DNA from: an uncultured Myxococcales bacterium | GTDB taxonomy: Bacteria > Myxococcota_A > UBA9042 | Direction of reading: 5' to 3' | NCBI GenBank assembly: GCA_903883645.1 | Contig: CAISBR010000072.1 | Coordinates: 1 to 64,000, forward strand | DNA: 64,000 nucleotides | Shown here: positions 20,140 through 28,341 of the stretch, one piece after another | Layout: every line of letters begins with the position of its first letter | How positions within the stretch are numbered: the stretch's first letter is position 1 | The notes under the pieces: model-generated | Databases searched by the model: none | Told to the model about the DNA's origin: nothing | What the model saw: only the letters and a program-made list of their open reading frames with translations | Made by a program: the position numbers and the translations under genes

Positions 20140-20976
20140 ATGATGCAGCTCCTTTTTCTGTATGGCGCCGGCCCGTTGCCGCTCGATCTGGCGCAGACTT
20201 GCCGTGCGCTGCAGCTGCCTGCCCATAGCCTCCGCAGTCTCGACTCAGCCTATCTTCCTGATTTTGAACCGATTTGGCGAATGGACCCGCAGGGCGAAGT
20301 GCAGCTCGCGGCGCGGCCGGCGCCGGCTTGCTTGGTGCCGGGGTTGCTGGTCGAAGCGACTCCGCCGGCGGCCCAAGCACTACGCAACACCTTGAATCTC
20401 AAGTGGTCGATACAGATGGTGCTGAACGAAACCGGCGGGGTGGTGCCGGCGTGGCTGGCGAGCGTCGCGCTGGGCCAAGTCGCGGTAGCGGAGCCCACGC
20501 ACGCGGCCCTGCAACAGGTGCAAGGCTTCTTGAATACTTGGAAAATCGATCCCCTGCCCGCCACACTCGCCGCCACTGGTCAGCCCGTGCCGCCGCTGTG
20601 CGACGTGTTCGCCTACGGCACGCTGCGCGAGGGCGAGCCGAACGCGCCACTGCTGGGGTCCGCCACCTCGGAACCTTGCTATATGAATGGTTCGTTATGG
20701 AGCTTGGGTGCCTACCCAGTGCTAACGCCGGCGCGCGAGCCGCAGCGGGTGATGGGCGAACTGCGCCACGCTCCCGAGTTGACCAGCAGGCTTGTCGCCA
20801 TCGATCATCTAGAAGACTTCACGGGTTACCACGACAAGTCGATGTATTGGCGCGTGCTGGGGCGCGTGCACACCGCGAGCGGCAGCAAGTTGGCCTGGCT
20901 GTGGCAGATGGACGAAGTGCCGGCCGGCGCGGTGGCCATCCTCAGCGGCGATTGGCGCGATCGGCTCGTACGCTAG
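20140..20976 (+). CDS. Gamma-glutamylcyclotransferase-like protein
   Basis: 278 aa. The C-terminal half has the GGCT/AIG2 motif VFAYGTLREGEPN, then GSLWSLGAYPVL, a VMGEL strand and IDHLEDFTGYH, whose Glu is the likely catalytic acid. The N-terminal half begins with LLFLYGAGPLP, which resembles a degenerate first copy of the same YGxG strand, so the protein may be a tandem GGCT with one eroded domain. It starts 18 bp after the lipase-like gene and is probably co-transcribed. No signal peptide is seen. GGCT enzymes cleave gamma-glutamyl amines or glutathione; the actual substrate cannot be read here. Confidence 0.78.
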   Translation: MMQLLFLYGAGPLPLDLAQTCRALQLPAHSLRSLDSAYLPDFEPIWRMDPQGEVQLAARPAPACLVPGLLVEATPPAAQALRNTLNLKWSIQMVLNETGGVVPAWLASVALGQVAVAEPTHAALQQVQGFLNTWKIDPLPATLAATGQPVPPLCDVFAYGTLREGEPNAPLLGSATSEPCYMNGSLWSLGAYPVLTPAREPQRVMGELRHAPELTSRLVAIDHLEDFTGYHDKSMYWRVLGRVHTASGSKLAWLWQMDEVPAGAVAILSGDWRDRLVR

Positions 20977-20985
20977 CTAGCGACT

Positions 20986-23187
20986 CTAGCGGACAAAGAG
21001 TGCGTGCGGCTTAAAGTCAGACGAGTACGTATTTCCCTGACCCCACCAGTGGCCCTGCAGGTTGTAGCTGTTAACTCCGCTCGCCAAGTCGTAATAGCCG
21101 GCGCCCATTCCAAAATCGGTGATGCAGCTCGACCAGTTGCCGTTGTCGGTCACGTTGTAGGGGTGGGCATTGTACGCCAGGGGGTCGTAGATCGAGGCGC
21201 CCACCACCGCGCCGATATGGCCGTGATTTAAGTGGTAATGGCCGGCGATACCTGGGTAGCCCATGTTGTAGCTCCAGTCCGACATCAAGAAGCCGAACTT
21301 GAGCGTGCTGCAGTCGTTGTGGTAGCTGGCCGAGCCGGTGTACTCAAGACCCTGAATCGATCCAAAGAGTTTCTTGCCGTCCATCACCGGATTGCCGTCG
21401 TTGACCACCGCGAACACCGAGTTGAATTGCTCGGGGTGCCGCCAGCCCAGCGCCTTGGTCGAGTCGGCAATACTGCGGATCATCACGTCGGTAAAGGGGA
21501 TCGAGTCGTAGCTAAGGCCCAGCGCATCTTCGACATTTAAGTTGGCGATACTGCCTAGGTATTGCTTTTGGCGCCAGCGGGCTACGTCGCTGCGGTTCAA
21601 GTTGGCGTTGTTGGCCTGCAGCTTGGCAATCAGCGTCCAGCCGCCGCCCTGGGTGGTCATGTCGCAGTAGACCTGGAAGGCGTCGGTGTTGGCGCCGCCG
21701 TTGGGGTCGACCCAGTAGGTGCCCGAGGTGGCGCTGGCGTTGGCATCTTTGATGGTTTTGCACGACTTGGCGGCCTTGGCCTGAGCCGAGCCGTCGCCGC
21801 CCGCCACATACACGGTCTGCCAGCCGCTGCCGTTGCACACTTGCAACTCGTTGGTACCCTTCAGGTAGCGAATGGCACCGCGCTGGTACGTCGAGCAGTC
21901 GCTCCCGTCGAGGGCGATGACCAAGTTGCCGCCCAGCGCCACCTTCTTGGTCGACGTCATGCTGATGTTGACCGCCCAGGCGCTGACGGTCCCGTCGATG
22001 CCGCCGCCGTTGGCCTTGTTGTCGGCGACAGTAATCGTCCAATTCCCCTTCAGATTCTTGCCGATCCAGGTCGTCAGATCGCCCACGGGTAGCTTGTCGG
22101 CGGCGGCGACGGTCAAGCTGAGGGCCGTGCCAGTCTGGCTTTTATCGTACAGGCGGTATTCGATGTTGTTGGGGTCGAACAGGCGAATAATGAGGCCCGA
22201 CGCGTCCTTCGTCGTCAGTGCGAGCGTGACGCTGAAGTCGAGACAGGTGCCCAAGTCGGGCACGGTGATGGTGCCATAGGCCGAGCCGGTGGGGTCGTTA
22301 TCCTTGAAATCAAAGGGAGCAGTCGACGGCGCAACCTCGGTAAACAGCGTCGTCAGCAGTCCGCCCGTCAGCTTCGACAGCGCATCGGGCCCGGCCGCGG
22401 CAAAGGGATCGGCGCACACCAGGCTGCCATCGGCGCCCAAGCCCTTGACGAACAAGCCCGTTCCACAGTTGCCGCCCAGCTTGGCGAGCGCCGGCAAGTT
22501 CTTTAGGTCGGCGTACGCACCGCTCGTGGCGACGGCAGCCAAAACCGGCGCGCCCCCGAGGTCTTTGTAGGCACCCGTACCCGCCACCGTCGCCAGCGAC
22601 GAGGCCTTGACGTAATCGGCCAGGTCGGTGGTCTTGGAGTAGCCGCCCAGGTCCGTGGTCTTGGCGTATGGGGCCAGATCTGTAGACTTCGCAAAGGGTT
22701 GCAGCACACTCGCATCGAGCGAGCCGGCCTTGATACAGCCCGAACACTCAAGGCCAAGGGCCGTCTGCGCCGCCAAGGCATAGGCCACCGAACGCAGCTG
22801 CATGCGCGGCAGCTCGGGGTCTGTGCCCACCGCCATGCCTAGCCAGAGCTCGCTGGCAGCGCTGACGGTGGTGGCCGCTAGGGGCGTCTTGGCGCCGAGA
22901 ACTAAGCTGAATTGGCCGCCCTTGGTGTTTACGGCTACGCCCGCCTCGCTCCAAACCGGCGAACCGCCGGCCTGCGCCGCGTAGAGCGCGAACGTCGCGG
23001 AATAGCTGCCGTCGGCGACCGGACCGCCGCCCGACGAGCTGAGCACACCTTCGGCATTGAGCGTGCCGGGCACCAGGGCCAGCGCGGGCCATGCCGCCAA
23101 GCTGGCACTCAAAATAGTCAGAAGTGTTGCGTAGTTCTTTAACCAGGCCGGCCAGCGCCGCCCCCTAACACTCATCGAACGCTGCAT
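20986..23187 (-). CDS. Secreted fibrinogen-like protein with P-domain
   Basis: 733 aa. Signal peptide (about 1-37), then a beta domain with PVADGSYSATFALYAAQ, then Ser/Ala repeats of the type YAKTTDL (about residues 150-215). A proprotein-convertase-type P-domain follows (CLDFSVTLALTT... to GNWTITVADNKANGG). The last domain is a C-terminal fibrinogen-like domain beginning CKTI and carrying YCDMTTQGGGWTLI. It ends HALFVR, close to FAIFVR in its paralog at 54861-57158. ATG 23187 has GGAGG 7 nt upstream. Probably a surface or secreted adhesin-like protein; ligand unknown. Confidence 0.8.
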   Translation of the reverse strand: MQRSMSVRGRRWPAWLKNYATLLTILSASLAAWPALALVPGTLNAEGVLSSSGGGPVADGSYSATFALYAAQAGGSPVWSEAGVAVNTKGGQFSLVLGAKTPLAATTVSAASELWLGMAVGTDPELPRMQLRSVAYALAAQTALGLECSGCIKAGSLDASVLQPFAKSTDLAPYAKTTDLGGYSKTTDLADYVKASSLATVAGTGAYKDLGGAPVLAAVATSGAYADLKNLPALAKLGGNCGTGLFVKGLGADGSLVCADPFAAAGPDALSKLTGGLLTTLFTEVAPSTAPFDFKDNDPTGSAYGTITVPDLGTCLDFSVTLALTTKDASGLIIRLFDPNNIEYRLYDKSQTGTALSLTVAAADKLPVGDLTTWIGKNLKGNWTITVADNKANGGGIDGTVSAWAVNISMTSTKKVALGGNLVIALDGSDCSTYQRGAIRYLKGTNELQVCNGSGWQTVYVAGGDGSAQAKAAKSCKTIKDANASATSGTYWVDPNGGANTDAFQVYCDMTTQGGGWTLIAKLQANNANLNRSDVARWRQKQYLGSIANLNVEDALGLSYDSIPFTDVMIRSIADSTKALGWRHPEQFNSVFAVVNDGNPVMDGKKLFGSIQGLEYTGSASYHNDCSTLKFGFLMSDWSYNMGYPGIAGHYHLNHGHIGAVVGASIYDPLAYNAHPYNVTDNGNWSSCITDFGMGAGYYDLASGVNSYNLQGHWWGQGNTYSSDFKPHALFVR

Positions 23188-23232
23188 GTGGGCCTCCGTA
23201 ACCATGAGGATACCACGGCAGGCCCACTTGGC

Positions 23233-23862
23233 TCAACGGCGGCGGCGGCGGCGGCGTTTGCCCGCAGACGCGCCACCTTCTCCCTCTTCGCCCTCGCCCT
23301 CTTCGTCGACTTCTTCGCTGCGCACACCTTGCGGCGCCACCACCAACCGCCGCGCGTCGTGGCTGCCGTGGACCTGTGCCTGCACGCCCGCCACCTTGCC
23401 CACTTGGTGCGACAGAATGCGCAGGTCCATCTGGCTCAGCGGCCCCAGCGCGATCGCCTTGCCCAGCAGCAGCGCCTTTTGCGCAAGCGCTTCGGCCACC
23501 TTGTCGATGCCCTCGGGGCGGCGGCGACGAAAGCCTTCGGCATCGAGCGACAGCCGCGTGCGCTGCAGGGCCATTTTATTGACGGCCTTGTTCAAGATGA
23601 ACTGCAGCGCCTCGAGGACCCGCGTGTCGCCCTGAGGCTGCAATTGCGGATTAATCTCGCCCAGGTGCACCACAATCTGCTCATCTTCGACAGCCACATC
23701 GATGCGCGGCTGGCCGGCACCGAGCAGCTCGAACATGCGAATGGCCGTATCGCGGGCGATGACCACCTTCTCGTCGAGCGAGACATTCAGCCGCAGACCG
23801 CCGCCCTCGTCGTCGTCGGTATCGGTGCTAGGCGCATTTTCGAGCTCGGTCGCGGTCGTCAT
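23233..23862 (-). CDS. jag: KH/R3H RNA-binding protein Jag (KhpB-like)
   Basis: 209 aa. A KH-like segment (TRVLEALQFILNKAVNK) is followed by an R3H domain with the RxxxH signature in MDLRILSHQV and the typical DARRLVVAP end. Position directly downstream of yidC is the classical jag place, which supports the call. The usual Jag-N domain is shortened. The C-terminus is unusual: an acidic run (EEVDEEGEGEEGEG), then a terminal block of seven arginines. ATG 23862 has AAGGAG 9 nt upstream. Role: cytoplasmic RNA binding, linked in other bacteria to envelope and division control. Confidence 0.85.
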   Translation of the reverse strand: MTTATELENAPSTDTDDDEGGGLRLNVSLDEKVVIARDTAIRMFELLGAGQPRIDVAVEDEQIVVHLGEINPQLQPQGDTRVLEALQFILNKAVNKMALQRTRLSLDAEGFRRRRPEGIDKVAEALAQKALLLGKAIALGPLSQMDLRILSHQVGKVAGVQAQVHGSHDARRLVVAPQGVRSEEVDEEGEGEEGEGGASAGKRRRRRRR

Positions 23863-23907
23863 GAGAGTTTTCTCCTTGCATGATAGGCACTTGCGTAGTT
23901 TGCAAAA

Positions 23908-25821
23908 TCAGGTGGCGGGCTTGCCGGCCGGCACATCGCTGCGCTGCATGACCAGCGTCTGCACCAGCGACAGCACCGTATTGATCAGGATGTACAGGGT
24001 CAAGCCCGACGGCAGCCCCAGCATCATCGCCGTAAACAGCACCGGCATAAAGTACAGCATCATCTTTTGCTGCGCCGGGTCGCCACCCGCGGCCTGCGGC
24101 GTCCACTTCTGCTGCAAGAACATCACCACGCCCAGCACCAGCGGCAGCACGTAGTAGGGGTCCTTTTGCGTCATATCGCCAATCCAGAGGAAAAGCGGCT
24201 GGTTATACAGCGACACCGAGGCGTTGATACTGCGATACAGCGCGATATACACCGGCATTTGCAGCAGCAGCGGGAAGCAACCGCCGACCGGATTGACGCC
24301 GTGTTGCTTGTAGAGATCAAAGGTAACCCGGTTCAGTTCGTTCGGATCCACGGGCTTGCCCAGCTTCTTGGCACGGGCCTCTAAGTCAGCGCGCCCCTTG
24401 TCGATCTCGGGCTTGAGCCGGCTCATCTTCTTCATCGAGCGCATCGAGCGCATGGTCACCGGCCACAGCAAGGCCTTGACCAGCACCGTCAGCAACAAGA
24501 TCGCCACCGGCCAGCTGCCCGAGACCGAAAAACCCCAGGCCAGCACCGCGAGCATCGGCCGGGCAATCGTACCAAACCAGCCAAAATCAATCGTCTCGAC
24601 CAAGTCCGCCTTGGCGGGCCGCAGTAGGTCCACGTCTTTCGGGCCGGTGTAGAGGCCCCACACCCAGGTCTGACCGTGGGCAATCTTTTGGTCCTTGCTG
24701 CAGGCCGGATGCCCGATCGCCGCGGCCAATGCTGCGTCTACACAGCCATTTTGCGCTACACCCAGCGTCGCAGGCGCCAGCTTTAGGCGCGCCACCACCA
24801 CGCCGTTGCCCACCGCCTGCAAGCGGGCGTCGTTCTGCTCAGAAAAACCGCGATCAGGGGCCGAAGCAAGCAAGAAATAACGACTATCGACGCCAAGCCA
24901 GGCCGGCTTGCCCACGCGAGTGCGATCGGCGAGCTCGGCCGAAGCCAGTGAATTCGAGTCGAAACGCACGGTCTTATCGCCGACCAGCATGGCCGCGCCC
25001 TTCAGATCTGGCGGCGACGAGAACATCGCCATCAGCCCGCCCGACTTGTGCTCACCCTGAAACGTGGTCAGATCGTGCACCAGGGTCACGGTCGCCTGGG
25101 CGTTGCCCACGTTGTAAACCGAGACCTCGAGCTGCAGGCTGTGCGGCAGGTCTTTGGCGGCCAGCGAATAGCGCTTGAGCATGTAGATCGGACTGACGAC
25201 GCGCTGCGGGTCGGGCCAAGCCAGCGCCACGCTGTGGTCCGTCTTTTCGACCACGCCCCACACAGAGTCAAGAAGTGCGTAATCTTTCAAGCGCTTAGCC
25301 AGCAAGCTGCCGTCCGCCTTGGCGGTGATGGGCTGGTCGCCGGCCTCGACGCTGTCGAAAAAGTCGCGGAAGGGGTCCCACTTGGCGTCCCACGAGTCGA
25401 CGAGTTCGAGCGGCCCGGCCTCAAACTTGGCCGCGGCCCAACTGGGCGGATTGGCTGCAGGCGAGGTGCGCCCTGCGAGCTTGAACTGCGGGTCTAGCAA
25501 GCGGATCGACTCGATGCCGCCGTAGCAAGGCGACACGGTCCACTGCACTTTGTCCGAATGCAACGCCACGCCGGGAGTACCGGGCCGGCACGGTCCACGC
25601 GGCGCCATCGCCTCTCGGACGGCGATCGCCGCCGTGGGGGTCACCGGCGCCGGGGCCGCAACCGCCGCACTGACAGGCGCAGGAGCTGCCACGGCTGTGG
25701 GGTCTGCCGAGGGAACTGCGGCCGGGGTCTGCGCCGCGAGCGACGCCGGCAGCGCCACCAACAGCACGGCAATGGGACCAAGATAGCGAGAAAGACGGAC
25801 AAATTCGAACATCAGATTCAT
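23908..25821 (-). CDS. yidC: Membrane protein insertase YidC
   Basis: 637 aa, with a hydrophobic N-terminus and a large periplasmic domain (about residues 60-410) as in Gram-negative YidC. The C-terminal insertase core holds LLTVLVKALLWPVTMRSMRS, the cytoplasmic coiled region, LNRVTFDLYKQHGVNPVGGC, LLQMPVYIALY and the last helices. It inserts inner-membrane proteins with or without SecYEG. The region after the first segment is Ala/Pro/Val-rich (about 30-75), a longer linker than usual. It is 18 bp downstream of yidD. ATG 25821 and a second ATG at 25812 are both possible starts. Confidence 0.95.
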   Translation of the reverse strand: MNLMFEFVRLSRYLGPIAVLLVALPASLAAQTPAAVPSADPTAVAAPAPVSAAVAAPAPVTPTAAIAVREAMAPRGPCRPGTPGVALHSDKVQWTVSPCYGGIESIRLLDPQFKLAGRTSPAANPPSWAAAKFEAGPLELVDSWDAKWDPFRDFFDSVEAGDQPITAKADGSLLAKRLKDYALLDSVWGVVEKTDHSVALAWPDPQRVVSPIYMLKRYSLAAKDLPHSLQLEVSVYNVGNAQATVTLVHDLTTFQGEHKSGGLMAMFSSPPDLKGAAMLVGDKTVRFDSNSLASAELADRTRVGKPAWLGVDSRYFLLASAPDRGFSEQNDARLQAVGNGVVVARLKLAPATLGVAQNGCVDAALAAAIGHPACSKDQKIAHGQTWVWGLYTGPKDVDLLRPAKADLVETIDFGWFGTIARPMLAVLAWGFSVSGSWPVAILLLTVLVKALLWPVTMRSMRSMKKMSRLKPEIDKGRADLEARAKKLGKPVDPNELNRVTFDLYKQHGVNPVGGCFPLLLQMPVYIALYRSINASVSLYNQPLFLWIGDMTQKDPYYVLPLVLGVVMFLQQKWTPQAAGGDPAQQKMMLYFMPVLFTAMMLGLPSGLTLYILINTVLSLVQTLVMQRSDVPAGKPAT

Positions 25822-25839
25822 TCCATGTGGCAGCCGGCG

Positions 25840-26196
25840 TCACGGCACCGGATGCTGGTGGGGATGCGGGTGGGGATGCGAATCGCACGCCGGACCTTCG
25901 GTTAGGCCAAGCGTGCCATCGGTTGGGCCAAAGCGACCGGCCGGCGGAAAATCGACGCCACCGGCGCACAGCGGCTGACAACGCAGCAGGCGCCAGACGA
26001 TGAGAGGCACGGCCCGGTACACTGGATGCGCGTGCAGCGCCAGCAGCGCGTACTGCGAACAGCTGGGATGAAAGCGACACGCCGGCGGCAAAAGCGGAGA
26101 AAATACACGGCGATAGCCGGCCACCAGCGCAGCGAGCAACCACGCCAAAGGTCGGCGCAGCGGCGGCATGGGCGCCAGGGGGTCGGCCGCGCTCAT
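25840..26196 (-). CDS. yidD: Membrane protein insertion efficiency factor YidD
   Basis: 118 aa from ATG 26196, which overlaps the rnpA stop as ATGA. The family core is clear: AGYRRVFSPLLPPACRFHPS followed by CSQYALLALHAHP, then LRCQPLCAGGVDFPP. The core is about 80 residues; the extra tail is His/Pro-rich (HPHPHPHQHP), which I have not seen as a standard feature of the family. It acts beside YidC at the inner membrane. Confidence 0.93.
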   Translation of the reverse strand: MSAADPLAPMPPLRRPLAWLLAALVAGYRRVFSPLLPPACRFHPSCSQYALLALHAHPVYRAVPLIVWRLLRCQPLCAGGVDFPPAGRFGPTDGTLGLTEGPACDSHPHPHPHQHPVP

Positions 26197-26807
26197 GGCG
26201 TGGGTCCCCGCTGTGGACGGCGATCGCCCGGCGATCGGGTGCGCCGCTCGCGGTCGAGATTGCTGCATACATAGTCGAAAATTTTCGACATTTCTGCGCT
26301 CACCTCGGTCAGATCGGCTAGGGGCCAGGGTATCCGGGCTAGCACCACCACGTCGACGCCACCCAGGTGTGCACCGCGAAGCGCCCGAAAGGCTTCGCGA
26401 ATCAACCGTCGCATGTGCGCCCGCGCCGGCGAGTTGCCCAGCTGTTTCGACACCGACATGCCCAAGCGGGCGTTCGGCTCTGCGTCAGCGCTGCGGCGGC
26501 GAGCAATGACCTGAAGGTGCGGACCACGCCCGCGCCAGCCATTTTGCAGAACCGCTTTAAATTCGCGCTGTAGTAAGATGCGGTCGCGCCGACCAAAGCG
26601 CCCTGACGGCGTACCCGCAGGCGCAGTGCCGGCTACAGCGGCCCCCGTGCTTGCGAGCGCGCGGGCTGCGGCGACAAGGCCATCCGGTTCAGCCACTTCT
26701 GCAGCGGGCAAGCTGACTTCGGACACTCCATCAGAGTGCCCAACGGCCAGGCCTGCAGCCCCTGCGGGGTGCTCCACGGCGCGCCCCAGCGGACCCGACA
26801 CGGTCAC
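26193..26807 (-). CDS. rnpA: Ribonuclease P protein component with N-terminal extension
   Basis: 204 aa from GTG 26807. The RnpA fold occupies residues from about 70 to 185: GRRDRILLQREFKAVL, ARLGMSVSKQLGNSPARAH and MRRLIREAFR (the RNR-type RNA-binding helix). The first 68 residues are an Ala/Val/Gly-rich extension absent from typical 110-130 aa homologs; an internal start would remove it. 13 bp separate it from rpmH. The protein assists the catalytic RNA in 5' maturation of tRNA. Confidence 0.9.
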   Translation of the reverse strand: MTVSGPLGRAVEHPAGAAGLAVGHSDGVSEVSLPAAEVAEPDGLVAAARALASTGAAVAGTAPAGTPSGRFGRRDRILLQREFKAVLQNGWRGRGPHLQVIARRRSADAEPNARLGMSVSKQLGNSPARAHMRRLIREAFRALRGAHLGGVDVVVLARIPWPLADLTEVSAEMSKIFDYVCSNLDRERRTRSPGDRRPQRGPTP

Positions 26808-26820
26808 GACGGGGTGCAGC

Positions 26821-26967
26821 TTAGTGAGTCGAAACCGTCAGACGCAGGCGGCCTTTGGCGCGACGGCGGTTGATCACGGCGCGGCCGTTCTTGGTGGCCA
26901 TGCGGGCACGAAAACCGTGGGTACGAACACGGCTGGTGGCGCTGGGATTGCGAAGTCCTTTCTTCAC
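26821..26967 (-). CDS. rpmH: 50S ribosomal protein L34
   Basis: 48 aa, GTG start at 26967 with GAGGA 7 nt upstream and a TAA stop at 26821-26823. The protein carries the L34 core: [17 protein letters not shown], then [14 protein letters not shown]. The first eight residues (MKKGLRNP) differ from the common MKRTFQPS. Order rpmH-rnpA-yidD-yidC-jag is the conserved bacterial cluster. Confidence 0.95.
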   Translation of the reverse strand: MKKGLRNPSATSRVRTHGFRARMATKNGRAVINRRRAKGRLRLTVSTH

Positions 26968-27017
26968 GATACGTTCCTCGGGTGCGGGGCCGACCTGATG
27001 TCGGCGCAGGGGGCAAT

Positions 27018-27046
27018 AGTGTAGCAGCGCTTGATGCGCTTGTCAC
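27018..27046 (-). promoter_or_regulatory. Sigma-70-like promoter for the rpmH-rnpA-yidD-yidC cluster
   Basis: On the minus strand GTGACA (27046-27041) and TACACT (27023-27018) are 17 bp apart, close to TTGACA/TATAAT. The site lies about 50 bp before the rpmH start and overlaps the stop codon of the upstream gene. Confidence 0.5.
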
Positions 27047-28176
27047 GCTTTGGATTCGCGCAACTTGCGCCGACCCAGCTCGGGGGGCAGCGGCGGCAAG
27101 GGTGGCCAGCTCGCCGGCAGCTGCAGCCCCGCCCGCTCGCCCAGGTAGCCCAACGCCCGCAGCCACGTGTACTGCGCCAACCATGTGGCACGCCAGGGAT
27201 CTTGGCAGCCGGCCAGCAGGCAAGCCCTGTCGAGCGCATAGCGCCGAATCGACTTGCGGGGCATGGGGCGCAGCCGATCGCGGGCCAGCTCTAGATTTCG
27301 CTCCCACGCCGTCGCAGGCGGCAATTGCGCCAGAAGCTCTTGATCGCCAAGCTGGCGCGCCGCCGTGCGCAGCGCCTGCACGATCGGCCGTTGCAGATGC
27401 CAACGCTGCGCCCGCAGCCACAGCGCAGGCCAGTCGATGGCGCGGGTCTGCGCGGCCAACAGGCCAATATCCAAGGTCCACAGCGGCCTTTCAAAATTGT
27501 GCGCCGCCGCGTGCCCCGCCAAGTACAGCAGCTCGTCGGCCGGGTCGAGCAGCAGCCCCGTCCACTGGCCATGCGGCAGGGCGACCGTGGCCATCTGCGC
27601 CCCCTGCAGCAGCTCCTCGCCGGGCATGATCGCGCCAAAGGCGTGCAGTGCATTAAAGTGCAGCTCAAGCGCAACCCGCGCCGGCCCCACCAGCGTAATG
27701 TGGTGATGATGCCGCAAGTCTGCGGTATTCTTAGCGGGCGAGGAATCTACATAGCCCAAGCGCTGGAGCACCCCCAGCGCGGGCTGCAGGTCGCGGCGGG
27801 CCACGAGCAGGTCCACATCACTCGAACGGCGCACGAGCGGCTGCGGATACAGGCGGGCGGCCAGGAGCGGCCCTTTGAGCGGCACGGCAGAAATCCCAGC
27901 CCTAGCAAGGGCTTGCAATCCATCGAGCGCAGCCTGCAGCAGCGGCGCCTGCTCCGCCTCGGCCGCCATGGCCTGCCCCACCGCCTGCCGCAACACGCTC
28001 CGGTCCGCTTGCAGCCGGTCGGCCTGCACCAAAGCCGGCACCAATCCTTCTAGCCCGAGCTGCCCACCCAGGCGCAGCCAGTCCGCGGCCTGGCGCGGCG
28101 GCTGGTGGTCTAGCCCGAGGTCGGTGGCCGCGGCAATGCGTTCAAGTGCCTTGGGATCACAGAGCAAAGTTGTCAC
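27043..28176 (-). CDS. Nucleotidyltransferase-family protein (NTP_transf_5 type)
   Basis: 377 aa. The motif VPLKGPLLAARLYP, followed by RRSSDVDLLV, is the metal-binding Asp-x-Asp strand of the uncharacterised nucleotidyltransferase family (PF14907-like). LELHFNALHAFG and the helical C-terminus fit the same family. Members often sit near exopolysaccharide or peptide-modification loci; the substrate is unknown here. GTG 28176 is the only good start; no clear ribosome site. It lies directly upstream of the rpmH cluster but has a separate promoter between. Confidence 0.75.
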   Translation of the reverse strand: MTTLLCDPKALERIAAATDLGLDHQPPRQAADWLRLGGQLGLEGLVPALVQADRLQADRSVLRQAVGQAMAAEAEQAPLLQAALDGLQALARAGISAVPLKGPLLAARLYPQPLVRRSSDVDLLVARRDLQPALGVLQRLGYVDSSPAKNTADLRHHHHITLVGPARVALELHFNALHAFGAIMPGEELLQGAQMATVALPHGQWTGLLLDPADELLYLAGHAAAHNFERPLWTLDIGLLAAQTRAIDWPALWLRAQRWHLQRPIVQALRTAARQLGDQELLAQLPPATAWERNLELARDRLRPMPRKSIRRYALDRACLLAGCQDPWRATWLAQYTWLRALGYLGERAGLQLPASWPPLPPLPPELGRRKLRESKA

Positions 28177-28341
28177 CTAGTGCGGCTTGGTACCGCTGGG
28201 TCCTCTACACTGTACTTGCCGCGCGCCCATGCCACTAGCCCAGGTCGGGGCAGAACGCGGCTGCGGCATGAATCTTTCTTGCCCTGTCGGTCACAATGCG
28301 GCATGGTGGACGCTGGGGCGCGTGCCCCAGTGGAGGTCAGC

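Noticed and set aside
20971-20982. CGCTAGCTAGCG palindrome as a terminator
   Set aside because: The stem is only 4 bp with a 4-nt loop, it has no T-run, and it overlaps a stop codon by chance composition.
26968-27042. Replication origin beside rpmH
   Set aside because: No dnaA gene and no DnaA-box cluster is present in the gaps around the cluster.
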